Source of the DNA: Acidobacteriota bacterium
Lineage (GTDB): Bacteria > Acidobacteriota > UBA4820 > DSQY01
NCBI GenBank assembly: GCA_021814355.1
Contig: JAKAIJ010000074.1
Span: forward strand, 1 to 10,956
Direction: 5' to 3'
Length of the DNA stretch: 10,956 nt
In this document: positions 1 through 5,850 of the stretch, piece after piece
Numbering within the stretch: the stretch's first letter is position 1
Layout of the letters: each line of letters starts with the position of its first letter
Made by a program: the position numbers and the translations under genes
The notes under the pieces: generated by a model
What the model saw: the letters and a program-made list of their open reading frames with translations, nothing else
What the model was told of the DNA's origin: nothing
Database searches by the model: none

Positions 1-950
1 ACCACGTCTCGGTGGTCATCATCCTGACCGCCGGGTCGGTCTTCGTCATGTGGCTGGGCGAGCAGATCACGGCTCGGGGCATCGGCAACGGCATCTCGCT
101 GATGATCTACTCGGGCATCGTCGTGGGCCTGGTGCCGGCCGTGGTTAAGACCTTCGGGAAGTGGGCCGATGGCGACCTGAACCTCTTCGTCATCCTCCTG
201 CTGCTGGCCTTCATGCTCGCGGTGGTGGCCTTCATCGTCTACTTCGAGCGATCCCAGCGCAAAATCCCCATCCAGTACGCCAAGCGGATGGTGGGGCGCC
301 GGATGGTGGGCGGCACGGCGGTCTACTTCCCGCTGAAGCTCAACCCCGGCGGCGTCATGCCCATCATCTTCGCCGTGTCGCTCCTGGCGGTTCCCCAGAC
401 CGTCCTGCAGTACGTGGCGGACAAGTACCAGTACGAGTGGGCGAGGCTCTTCCAGGCCTACTTCGGGTACGGCTCCCTCACCTATCTTACGCTCTACGCC
501 GCCCTGATCGTCCTCTTCGCCTACTTCTACATCTCGATCGTGTTCAACCCGGACGACATGGCGGACAACCTCAAGAAGTACGGGGGCTTCATCCCGGGCA
601 TCCGCCCCGGCAAGAGCACGAGCGACTACCTCTACCGGTCGCTCAACCGGCTGCTCTTCGCGGGCTCGCTCTATCTGGTGGTGGTAGCGCTGCTGCCGGT
701 GGTACTCATCAGCGGCCTGCCGCTCCAGCACCTCTGGGGGCTCGGCCCCTCCATCGAGAACGCGCTCAAGGCGATCCACTTCGACTGGATCCTGCGGGGC
801 TTCAGCCTCGACTTCTACTTCGGCGGGACCTCCCTGCTCATCGTCGTGGGCGTCGCCATGGACACCCTCCAGCAGGTCGAGTCCCAGCTGGTGATGCGGA
901 ACTACGAGGGCTTCTCGCGGCGCACCCGCATCCGCGGGCGCAGGAGCTAG
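1..950 (+). CDS. secY: Protein translocase subunit SecY, C-terminal part (5' end outside window)
   Basis: SecY forms the protein-conducting channel of the inner-membrane Sec translocon with SecE and SecG. The reading frame is open from base 3, so the gene begins upstream and about 315 codons are visible. The fragment starts in the TM4 region (WLGEQITARGIGNGIS is a SecY signature) and runs through TM10. The cytoplasmic C4 loop follows TM6 (IPIQYAKRMVGRRMVGG). The conserved NPDDMADNLKKYGGFIPGIRPG loop is present, as is FYFGGTSLLIVVGVAMD at TM10. The C-terminus (MRNYEGFSRRTRIRGRRS) is the basic tail that contacts SecA and the ribosome in this family. The periplasmic stretch before FYFGGTS (699-812) is 38 residues, against about 10 in E. 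coli by my recall. The stop TAG is 3 nt before adk. Identification is firm. Confidence 0.97.
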   Translation, partial: HVSVVIILTAGSVFVMWLGEQITARGIGNGISLMIYSGIVVGLVPAVVKTFGKWADGDLNLFVILLLLAFMLAVVAFIVYFERSQRKIPIQYAKRMVGRRMVGGTAVYFPLKLNPGGVMPIIFAVSLLAVPQTVLQYVADKYQYEWARLFQAYFGYGSLTYLTLYAALIVLFAYFYISIVFNPDDMADNLKKYGGFIPGIRPGKSTSDYLYRSLNRLLFAGSLYLVVVALLPVVLISGLPLQHLWGLGPSIENALKAIHFDWILRGFSLDFYFGGTSLLIVVGVAMDTLQQVESQLVMRNYEGFSRRTRIRGRRS

Positions 951-953
951 ACC

Positions 954-1604
954 GTGGCCCAGAAGAACCTCATCCTCCTCGGCCCCCCCGGCGCGGGCAA
1001 GGGCACCCAGGCGAAGGAGCTCTCCGCGCGCCTCGGCCTCCCGCACATCTCCACGGGCGACATGCTGAGGGAGGCGGTGCGCGAGGGGACGGAGCTGGGG
1101 CTCAAGGCCAAGGCGGTCATGGAGTCCGGCGGGCTGGTCTCGGACGAGCTGCTGACCGGAATCGTGAAGGAGCGCCTCGCCAGGCCCGACTGCGTCGGCG
1201 GGGTCATCCTGGACGGCTACCCGCGCAACCTCGCGCAGGCGGCCATTCTGGACGGCATCTTGAGCGCGCTCGGCAAGGACGGGGCGCGGGCCCTGGAACT
1301 GGAGGTGGCCGACGAGGCCATCGTCTCCCGGCTGGGCGGCCGGCGCTCCTGCCCCGCGTGCGGGGCCGTGTACAACCTCGCCTCCTCACCGCCGGAGCGG
1401 GCGGGCCGCTGCGACCGGTGCGGCGCGGCGCTGGTGCAGCGGGACGACGACAAGGAGGAGGTCATCCGCGAGCGGCTGCGGGTCTACCACGAGAAGACCG
1501 CGCCGCTGTCCGACCTCTACCGGCGGCGGGGGTGCCTCGCGACCGTGGACGGCGGGCAGAACCCCGAGGGGGTGCTCGCGGCCCTCGTGAAGGCGGTGGG
1601 ATGA
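954..1604 (+). CDS. adk: Adenylate kinase with zinc-binding lid
   Basis: Adk catalyses ATP + AMP = 2 ADP in the cytoplasm. The 216-residue product begins with a P-loop (GPPGAGKGT, residues 10-18), followed by the AMP-binding HISTGDMLR (31-39) and LDGYPRN (87-92). Many homologues have GFPRT at this last site, so Tyr and Asn are mild variants. The lid carries four cysteines, C133-x2-C136 and C153-x2-C156, the zinc-type lid known from Gram-positives and many other phyla and absent in E. coli. DKEEVIRERLRVYHEKTAPL (166-185) is the family's conserved helix. The GTG start is supported by AGGAG at 942-946 inside the end of secY with a 7-nt spacer, and by the P-loop starting at the usual distance. 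Its stop overlaps the map start (ATGA), which suggests translational coupling. Confidence 0.97.
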   Translation: MAQKNLILLGPPGAGKGTQAKELSARLGLPHISTGDMLREAVREGTELGLKAKAVMESGGLVSDELLTGIVKERLARPDCVGGVILDGYPRNLAQAAILDGILSALGKDGARALELEVADEAIVSRLGGRRSCPACGAVYNLASSPPERAGRCDRCGAALVQRDDDKEEVIRERLRVYHEKTAPLSDLYRRRGCLATVDGGQNPEGVLAALVKAVG

Positions 1605-2353
1605 TCCACCTGAAGAGCGCGCAGGAGATCCGGATCATGGACCGGGCCAACCGCATCGTTCTCGAAGTGCTCGACGCGCTCGAGGCCGCGCTGGCCCCGG
1701 GCCTGCCCCTGCGCGAGCTCGACCGGATGGCCGCGGCCCTCTGCGCCGAGCGGGGCGGCCGGCCGGCCTTCAAGGGCTACCACGGCTACCCGGCCTCGGT
1801 CTGCGTCTCGGTGAACGACGAGGTGGTGCACGGGATTCCGGCGGACCGGCGCCTCGCGACGGGGGACCTGGTCTCCCTGGACTTCGGGGTGCTGTACGAA
1901 GGGTACTACGGCGACGCGGCGCGCACCTGCTGCGTGGGCGAGCCCGACGCGGACGCCCGCAGGCTCCTCGCGGTGACGCGCGAAAGCCTCCTTCGGGGCA
2001 TCGCCCAGGCCCGCCCGGGCAACCGGGTCTCGGACATCTCCCACGCGGTGCAGAGCTGGGTGGAGGCGCACGGGTTTTCAGTGGTGCGGGACTACGTGGG
2101 CCACGGCATCGGCCGCGCGCTCCACGAGGAGCCCCAGGTTCCGAACTTCGGCGAGCCCGGCCGGGGCCAGCGGCTCCAGCCCGGCATGGTGCTCGCGATC
2201 GAGCCGATGGTGAACGAGGGGACCGCCGACGTGAGCGTGGACGGCGACGGGTGGACGGTCCGGACCGCGGACGGCCGCCGGTCCGCCCACTTCGAGTACT
2301 CGGTGGCCGTCACCCCGGCCGATCCGCTCGTCCTGGGGGTCGGAGCGGCATGA
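1601..2353 (+). CDS. map: Methionine aminopeptidase, type I
   Basis: Map removes the initiator methionine from new proteins. The 250-residue product has the single-domain type I length. All metal ligands of the pita-bread fold can be placed: D94 (SLDFG), D105 (YYGDAA), H168 (VGHGIG), E201 (AIEPM) and E232 (HFEYS). The substrate-contacting H78 (VVHGIP) and H175 (LHEEP) are also present. The N-terminus (IHLKSAQEIRIMDRANRIV) matches the usual I-x-x-K-x-x-x-E-I-x-x-M pattern, so the ATG in the adk ATGA overlap is the right start. There is no separate strong Shine-Dalgarno, only GGTGGG just upstream. Its stop overlaps infA by 4 nt. The secY-adk-map-infA order is common outside Gammaproteobacteria. 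Confidence 0.97.
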   Translation: MIHLKSAQEIRIMDRANRIVLEVLDALEAALAPGLPLRELDRMAAALCAERGGRPAFKGYHGYPASVCVSVNDEVVHGIPADRRLATGDLVSLDFGVLYEGYYGDAARTCCVGEPDADARRLLAVTRESLLRGIAQARPGNRVSDISHAVQSWVEAHGFSVVRDYVGHGIGRALHEEPQVPNFGEPGRGQRLQPGMVLAIEPMVNEGTADVSVDGDGWTVRTADGRRSAHFEYSVAVTPADPLVLGVGAA

Positions 2354-2571
2354 GCAAAGACGACGTCATCCAGATGAAGGCCGTGGTGCGGGAGGCGCTG
2401 CCGAACGCCATGTTCCGGGTGGAGCTCGAGAACGGCCACCGGGTCCTGGCGCACATCTCGGGGAAGATGCGCAAGCACTTCATCCGCATCCTGCCCGGGG
2501 ACCAGATCCTGGTGGAGCTCTCGCCCTACGACCTCAACCGGGGCCGGATCGTCTACCGGTTCAAGACCTGA
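2350..2571 (+). CDS. infA: Translation initiation factor IF-1
   Basis: IF-1 binds the 30S A site during initiation and cooperates with IF-2 and IF-3. The product is 73 residues, the normal size (72 in E. coli), and consists of one S1-like OB fold. Hallmarks include the opening MSKDDVIQMKAVVREALPNA, F-R-V-E-L-E-N-G-H at 22-30, AHISGKMRKHFIRILPGD in the middle and the closing RGRIVYRFK. The frame is open further upstream (to 2251), but that extension lies inside map. The ATG at 2350 gives the canonical N-terminus and has GGAG at 2342-2345. It overlaps the map stop as ATGA, so the two are probably translationally coupled. rpmJ follows after 13 nt. Confidence 0.97.
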   Translation: MSKDDVIQMKAVVREALPNAMFRVELENGHRVLAHISGKMRKHFIRILPGDQILVELSPYDLNRGRIVYRFKT

Positions 2572-2584
2572 ACGGAGTGCGGCG

Positions 2585-2698
2585 ATGAAAGTGAGACCGT
2601 CGGTGAAGCGGATGTGCCCGAAGTGCAAGATCATCAAGCGCAAGGGCGTGATCCGGGTGATCTGCGAGAACCCCAAGCACAAGCAGCGCCAGGGTTAA
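2585..2698 (+). CDS. rpmJ: 50S ribosomal protein L36 (zinc-ribbon form)
   Basis: L36 is the smallest 50S protein and binds 23S rRNA near the base of the L7/L12 stalk. This 37-residue gene begins MKVRPSVKRMCPKCKIIKRK. It has the complete zinc ligand set C11-x2-C14, C27 and H32 (ICENPKHKQRQG), which marks the zinc-containing C+ paralogue as opposed to the C- zinc-starvation paralogue. The start follows a weak GGAG-like RBS (2575-2578) in the infA-rpmJ spacer. It ends in TAA directly before the rpsM Shine-Dalgarno, and the TAA bases form part of that purine run. Position between infA and rpsM is the standard arrangement. Confidence 0.97.
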   Translation: MKVRPSVKRMCPKCKIIKRKGVIRVICENPKHKQRQG

Positions 2699-2710
2699 GG
2701 AGGAAGCGCC

Positions 2711-3088
2711 GTGGCACGTATCGCAGGTGTGGATCTCCCGCTCAACAGGCGGGTCGAAGTCGGCCTGACGTACATCTTCGGGATCGGGACCGCCCGTTCC
2801 CAGGCCCTCCTCGCGAAGGCGGGCGTGAGCCCCGACATCCGGGTCAAGGACCTGACCGAGGACGAGGTGGCCCGCATCCGCAAGGCCATCCAGGACGAGG
2901 GCGGCGTGGAGGGCGACCTCCGCAAGAAGATCCAGATGGACGTGCGGAGGCTCATGGACATCGGGAGCTACCGCGGGATGCGGCACCGCGCCGGCCTGCC
3001 CACGCGGGGCCAGCGCACGCACACCAACGCCCGCACCCACAAGGGCCCCCGGCGCGCCATCGCCGGCAAGAAGAAGGTCACCAAGTAA
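2711..3088 (+). CDS. rpsM: 30S ribosomal protein S13
   Basis: S13 sits in the head of the 30S subunit and bridges to the 50S and to P-site tRNA through its basic tail. The 125-residue product starts MARIAGVDLPLNRRVEVGLT and has the helix-two-turn-helix core with YIFGIG (21-26). Its C-terminal rRNA/tRNA-binding signature is RGMRHRAGLPTRGQRTHTNA (88-107), followed by a lysine-rich end. The GTG start is fixed by the conserved MARIAG N-terminus and by AAGGAGGAAG at 2697-2706, a strong RBS. Only 12 nt separate it from rpmJ, leaving no room for a leader such as the E. coli S4-binding pseudoknot. A hairpin follows in the spacer before rpsK. Confidence 0.98.
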   Translation: MARIAGVDLPLNRRVEVGLTYIFGIGTARSQALLAKAGVSPDIRVKDLTEDEVARIRKAIQDEGGVEGDLRKKIQMDVRRLMDIGSYRGMRHRAGLPTRGQRTHTNARTHKGPRRAIAGKKKVTK

Positions 3089-3092
3089 GGCG

Positions 3093-3109
3093 GGTCCCCC
3101 GGGGGGACC
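3093..3109 (+). other. Short GC hairpin between rpsM and rpsK
   Basis: GGTCCC (3093-3098) can pair with GGGACC (3104-3109) around a 5-nt CCGGG loop. The wider inverted repeat is GGTCCCCC/GGGGGACC with one base between the arms. It lies 4 nt after the rpsM stop and 4 nt before the rpsK Shine-Dalgarno. No U-tract follows, so it is unlikely to be an intrinsic terminator. A role in mRNA processing, stability or modulation of rpsK initiation is inference. Confidence 0.5.
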
Positions 3110-3113
3110 GGCC

Positions 3114-3120
3114 GGAGGAG
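3114..3120 (+). promoter_or_regulatory. Shine-Dalgarno that decides the rpsK start
   Basis: GGAGGAG lies 7 nt before the ATG at 3128 but only 1 nt before an in-frame GTG at 3122. Normal spacing therefore selects the ATG, giving MAKAAG instead of MRMAKAAG. Confidence 0.8.
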
Positions 3121-3127
3121 AGTGCGA

Positions 3128-3523
3128 ATGGCTAAAGCAGCGGGTGCGAAGAAGACCGCGCGCCGGGAGAAGAAGAACATCCCCACCGGCATGGTCTACG
3201 TCAACGCGTCCTTCAACAACACCCTGATCACGTTCACCGACCTGGAGGGCAACGTCGTCGTCTGGACCTCCTCCGGGGGGAGCGGCTTCAAGGGCACCCG
3301 CAAGGGGACGCCCTTCGCCGCGCAGGTGGCGGCCCGCGCCGCCGCCGAGAAGGCGATGGAAAACGGGCTCCGCGAGGTGGACGTCAAGGTCAAGGGCCCC
3401 GGTTCGGGCCGGGAGTCCGCCATCCGGGCCATCCAGGCCACGGGGATGAAGATCCGCTCCATCTGCGACATCACGCCGATCCCGCACAACGGGTGCCGCC
3501 CGCCCAAGCGGCGGCGCGTGTAA
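3128..3523 (+). CDS. rpsK: 30S ribosomal protein S11
   Basis: S11 lines the 30S platform near the E site and the Shine-Dalgarno helix. The chosen ATG gives 131 residues. The core is easily recognised: IPTGMVYVNASFNNTLITFT (18-37), WTSSGGSGFKGTRKGTPFAA (46-65), and a C-terminus PIPHNGCRPPKRRRV. The N121-G122 pair corresponds to the site where E. coli S11 carries isoaspartate. The N-terminus is a basic, disordered-looking extension (residues 1-17). A GTG three codons... two codons upstream is in frame, but its distance to the RBS is wrong. rpsD starts 18 nt downstream. Confidence 0.97.
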   Translation: MAKAAGAKKTARREKKNIPTGMVYVNASFNNTLITFTDLEGNVVVWTSSGGSGFKGTRKGTPFAAQVAARAAAEKAMENGLREVDVKVKGPGSGRESAIRAIQATGMKIRSICDITPIPHNGCRPPKRRRV

Positions 3524-3527
3524 CTGT

Positions 3528-3535
3528 AAAGGAGG
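3528..3535 (+). promoter_or_regulatory. Strong Shine-Dalgarno driving a TTG start (rpsD)
   Basis: AAAGGAGG sits 6 nt before TTG at 3542. No ATG or GTG in frame could give the conserved MARY N-terminus of S4. The RBS and the protein family therefore agree on a TTG initiator. Confidence 0.85.
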
Positions 3536-3541
3536 AACGCC

Positions 3542-4168
3542 TTGGCTCGGTATCATGCGTCCGTCTGCCGTCTCTGCCGCCGCGAGGGGGTGAAGCTCTT
3601 CCTCAAGGGCGACCGCTGTTTCAAGGACAAGTGCGCCATCGAGAAGCGCAACACCCCGCCGGGCATGCACGCCCGCCGTCGCGGAAAGGTGCAGGGCTAC
3701 GGCCTGCAGCTGCGCGAGAAGCAGAAGGTGAAGCGCATCTACGGGCTGCTCGAGCAGCAGTTCCGGACCTACTTCCAAAGGGCGAGCCTGACGAAGGGCG
3801 TCACCGGCGAGGTGCTTCTCTGCATGCTCGAGAAGCGGCTGGACAACGCCGTCTTCCGCCTCGGACTCGCCTCCTCCCGCAACCAGGCCCGGCAGTGGGT
3901 CTCGCACGGGCATATCCGGGTCAACGGGCGGCGCGTGGACGTGGCCAACTTCCAGGTCCGCCAGGGGGACGAGGTCTCGGTGGCGCCCAGCGCCAGCAAG
4001 AATGTCTTCCTGCTCTCCGCCGTTGAGTCCTCCAAGGGCCGCGGGGTGCCGGAGTGGCTCGAGCTGGACGGCACCAACCTCAAGGGCCGGGTGGTGCGCG
4101 AGCCGCAGCGCGCCGATATCACCTACCCCATCGAGGAGCAGCTGATCGTCGAGCTGTACTCGAAGTAA
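3542..4168 (+). CDS. rpsD: 30S ribosomal protein S4 (zinc-binding form)
   Basis: S4 is a primary 16S rRNA binder that nucleates 30S assembly. In E. coli it also represses the alpha operon. The 208-residue product begins MARYHASVCRLCRREGVKLF. It has cysteines C9, C12, C26 and C31, the same pattern as the zinc-binding S4 of Thermus. The S4 RNA-binding domain is visible around RLDNAVFRLGLASSRNQARQ (residues 100-119), followed by WVSHGHIRVNGRRVDV. The C-terminus (TYPIEEQLIVELYSK) is typical. Initiation at TTG is unusual for a highly expressed ribosomal gene, but it is supported by a strong RBS. A 90-nt folded spacer separates it from rpoA. Confidence 0.98.
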   Translation: MARYHASVCRLCRREGVKLFLKGDRCFKDKCAIEKRNTPPGMHARRRGKVQGYGLQLREKQKVKRIYGLLEQQFRTYFQRASLTKGVTGEVLLCMLEKRLDNAVFRLGLASSRNQARQWVSHGHIRVNGRRVDVANFQVRQGDEVSVAPSASKNVFLLSAVESSKGRGVPEWLELDGTNLKGRVVREPQRADITYPIEEQLIVELYSK

Positions 4169-4215
4169 CCGGCGAGCGCCGGGGAGCCCCGGCGCGGCGG
4201 GCAGGCGCCCGGCGC
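4169..4215 (+). other. Strongly structured rpsD-rpoA spacer
   Basis: The main element is a 9-bp perfect inverted repeat, GCGCCGGGG (4176-4184) and CCCCGGCGC (4187-4195), with 2 nt between the arms. As RNA this gives about 8 bp with a 4-nt loop. An overlapping alternative pairs CCGGC (4169-4173) with GCCGG (4178-4182). A further CGGGC/GCCCG stem with an AGGC loop lies around 4198-4211. The three can compete. No U-tract follows, so it is not a standard intrinsic terminator. It could be an attenuator, a protein-binding site or an RNA-processing site that sets rpoA-rplQ expression relative to the ribosomal genes. The function is inference. Confidence 0.55.
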
Positions 4216-4258
4216 GCGGGGCAGGACAGGGACGAACGAACGAGGAGCGTCGAAGCCC

Positions 4259-5206
4259 ATGCGACCTTTCCAGATGCCCACCCTGATCGAGTGCAACATC
4301 GAGACCCTGACCGACCGTTACGGCGAGTTCGTGGCCCAGCCGCTCGAGCGCGGGTGGGGAATCACGCTGGGCAACGCCCTGAGGCGCATCCTCCTCTCCT
4401 CCATCGAGGGCGCCGCCATCACCGCGGTGCGGATCGAGGGCGTCCTCCACGAGTTCACCTCGATCTCCGGGGTCAAGGAGGACGTGACCGACATCGTCCT
4501 CAACCTCAAGGCCATCCAGTTCATCCTCCACGCCGACGAGCCCAAGATGCTCCACCTGGAGGTGAAGGGGCCCGCCGAGGTGAAGGCCCGGGACATCCAG
4601 CACGACGGAACGGTGCGCATCCTGAATCCAGACGCCCCCATCGCCACCCTCAACGAGGAGGGGTCGCTCTCCATGGACCTGCTGCTCGCGAAGGGTCGGG
4701 GCTACGTCCCCGCCGAGGGCCATAAGGCGCCGGACCCGACCTATGTCCCGATTGACGCCATCCACTCGCCCGTGCGCAAGGTCAACTACGAGGTGACCGA
4801 GACCCGCGTCGGCGAGGCGACCGACTACGAGCGCCTCAAGATCGAGGTCTGGACCAACGGTGCCGTGACCCCCCAGAACGCCCTCGCCCAGGCGGCGGGC
4901 CTGCTGGAGTCCCACCTCAACCTCTTCCGCGCCCTCACGGGCCCCGAGGCGGCCGTCAAGCCCAAGGGCGCCAAGAGCGGCGCGGGCCCGGACCTGAAGC
5001 GCCTCCTCGCCCAGCCCATCGCCGAGCTGGAGCTGACGCCGCGCGTGGCCAAGGCCCTCGAGGGGATGGACGTGGTCACCCTGCGCGACTTGGTGCGCCT
5101 CTCGGACAAGGATCTCCAGGGCGCGAAGAACTTCGGCCAGAAATCGTTCCAGGAGGTCAACGAGCTCCTGGAGAAGCTCAACCTCTCCCTCGGGATGAAC
5201 GTTTGA
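4259..5206 (+). CDS. rpoA: DNA-directed RNA polymerase subunit alpha
   Basis: The alpha dimer is the assembly platform for beta and beta' and contacts promoter UP elements and activators. The 315-residue product has an N-terminal domain with QPLERGWGITLGNALRRILL (27-46), including the conserved LGNALRR, and GVLHEFTSISGVKEDV (61-76). A flexible linker lies around 230-247. The C-terminal domain spans about 248-313, ending LSLGM. Relative to E. coli, R265 (here R262), G296 (G293), K298 (K295) and S299 (S296) are kept, but N268 is Lys (K265) and C269 is Ala. It lacks the short tail that E. coli has after LSLGM. The RBS is GAGGAG at 4242-4247 with a longish 11-nt spacer to this ATG. An in-frame ATG at 4274 is possible but would cut into the conserved FQ-P N-terminus. 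Confidence 0.97.
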   Translation: MRPFQMPTLIECNIETLTDRYGEFVAQPLERGWGITLGNALRRILLSSIEGAAITAVRIEGVLHEFTSISGVKEDVTDIVLNLKAIQFILHADEPKMLHLEVKGPAEVKARDIQHDGTVRILNPDAPIATLNEEGSLSMDLLLAKGRGYVPAEGHKAPDPTYVPIDAIHSPVRKVNYEVTETRVGEATDYERLKIEVWTNGAVTPQNALAQAAGLLESHLNLFRALTGPEAAVKPKGAKSGAGPDLKRLLAQPIAELELTPRVAKALEGMDVVTLRDLVRLSDKDLQGAKNFGQKSFQEVNELLEKLNLSLGMNV

Positions 5207-5216
5207 GGACGACGCC

Positions 5217-5759
5217 ATGCGCCACAGACTGGACCACCGGAAGCTCGGCCGCACCTCCGAACACCGACGCGCCCTCCTGCGCAACCAGGCCATCAGCCTG
5301 GTCCGGCACGACCGCATCACCACTACGCTGGAGAAGGCCAAGGAGCTCCGCCGCTACGTCGAGAAGCTGATCACGCTGGCCAAGAAGGACACTCTCCACA
5401 GCCGGCGCCTGGCCGCCTCCAAGGTGGACGACCCCGAGGCCCTCAAGAAGCTCTTCGGCACGCTGGGGCCGCTCTACGCGGACCGGCCCGGCGGGTACAC
5501 GCGCATCCTTAAGCTCGGCGTGCGCCGCGGCGACGCCGCGCAGGTCGCGATGATCGAGCTCGTGGGCCGCGAGCCCAAGTTCGAGACGCCCGCCAAGGGC
5601 ACCAAGAAGGCCGCGAAGGAAGCCAAGGCCAAGGGCGAGACCGCCGGCGCCGCGGAGGCCAAGCCGGCGAAGAGGGCCAAGGCCGCCGTGGACGGCGAAA
5701 AGCCCGCCCCCGGCAAGCCGCGCGCGAAGAAGGCCGCGTCCGCCGAGGGCAAAGCCTAA
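5217..5759 (+). CDS. rplQ: 50S ribosomal protein L17 with Lys/Ala-rich C-terminal tail
   Basis: L17 binds 23S rRNA near the peptide exit tunnel. Residues 1-118 are the whole family core: MRHRLDHRKLGRTSEHRRAL, then LLRNQAISLVRHDRITTTLE (20-39, the usual LV-x-x-RI-T-T), and GGYTRILKLGVRRGDAA (92-108). Residues 121-180 are a low-complexity Lys/Ala/Glu/Pro-rich extension (AKEAKAKGE, AAEAKPAKRAK, KPRAKKAA), about half again the length of the E. coli protein. Similar basic tails occur on L17 of several high-GC groups. Its RNA-binding or phase-related role is unknown. The RBS GAGGA (5205-5209) overlaps the rpoA stop codon, with a 7-nt spacer. It is the last gene of the ribosomal block. Confidence 0.96.
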   Translation: MRHRLDHRKLGRTSEHRRALLRNQAISLVRHDRITTTLEKAKELRRYVEKLITLAKKDTLHSRRLAASKVDDPEALKKLFGTLGPLYADRPGGYTRILKLGVRRGDAAQVAMIELVGREPKFETPAKGTKKAAKEAKAKGETAGAAEAKPAKRAKAAVDGEKPAPGKPRAKKAASAEGKA

Positions 5760-5769
5760 AAAGCTATCC

Positions 5770-5796
5770 CGAAATAGGGCGCGGCCGCGCGTTTCG
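5770..5796 (+). other. Interrupted hairpin between rplQ and rarA
   Basis: CGAAA (5770-5774) can pair with TTTCG (5792-5796). Inside, GCGC (5779-5782) pairs with GCGC (5787-5790) around GGCC. There is a 4-nt/1-nt internal loop and no U-tract after it. It sits 10 nt after the rplQ stop in the 91-nt spacer, where the ribosomal block might end. As a terminator it would be weak or factor-dependent. Confidence 0.3.
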
Positions 5797-5850
5797 AGAT
5801 GGGTCCGGCGGGACTTGGCGGGCCCCGGTCCGCGAAGGAGCCTTCCCTCC

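Noticed and set aside
161..2353. Long + strand frame through secY and adk
   Set aside because: The part before 1601 is a Arg/Pro/Gly-rich shadow of secY and adk in another frame. Only the part from 1601 onward, which is map, is real.
3122..3127. Alternative GTG start for rpsK giving MRMAK
   Set aside because: Only 1 nt from the Shine-Dalgarno. The ATG at 3128 has correct spacing and gives a normal S11 N-terminus.
2561..5341. 926-codon open frame on the minus strand opposite rpmJ to rplQ
   Set aside because: It is antisense to six conserved ribosomal and RNA polymerase genes. Such long antisense frames are expected from G/C-biased third codon positions, and the translation is low-complexity His/Leu/Gly/Asp/Val with no domain.
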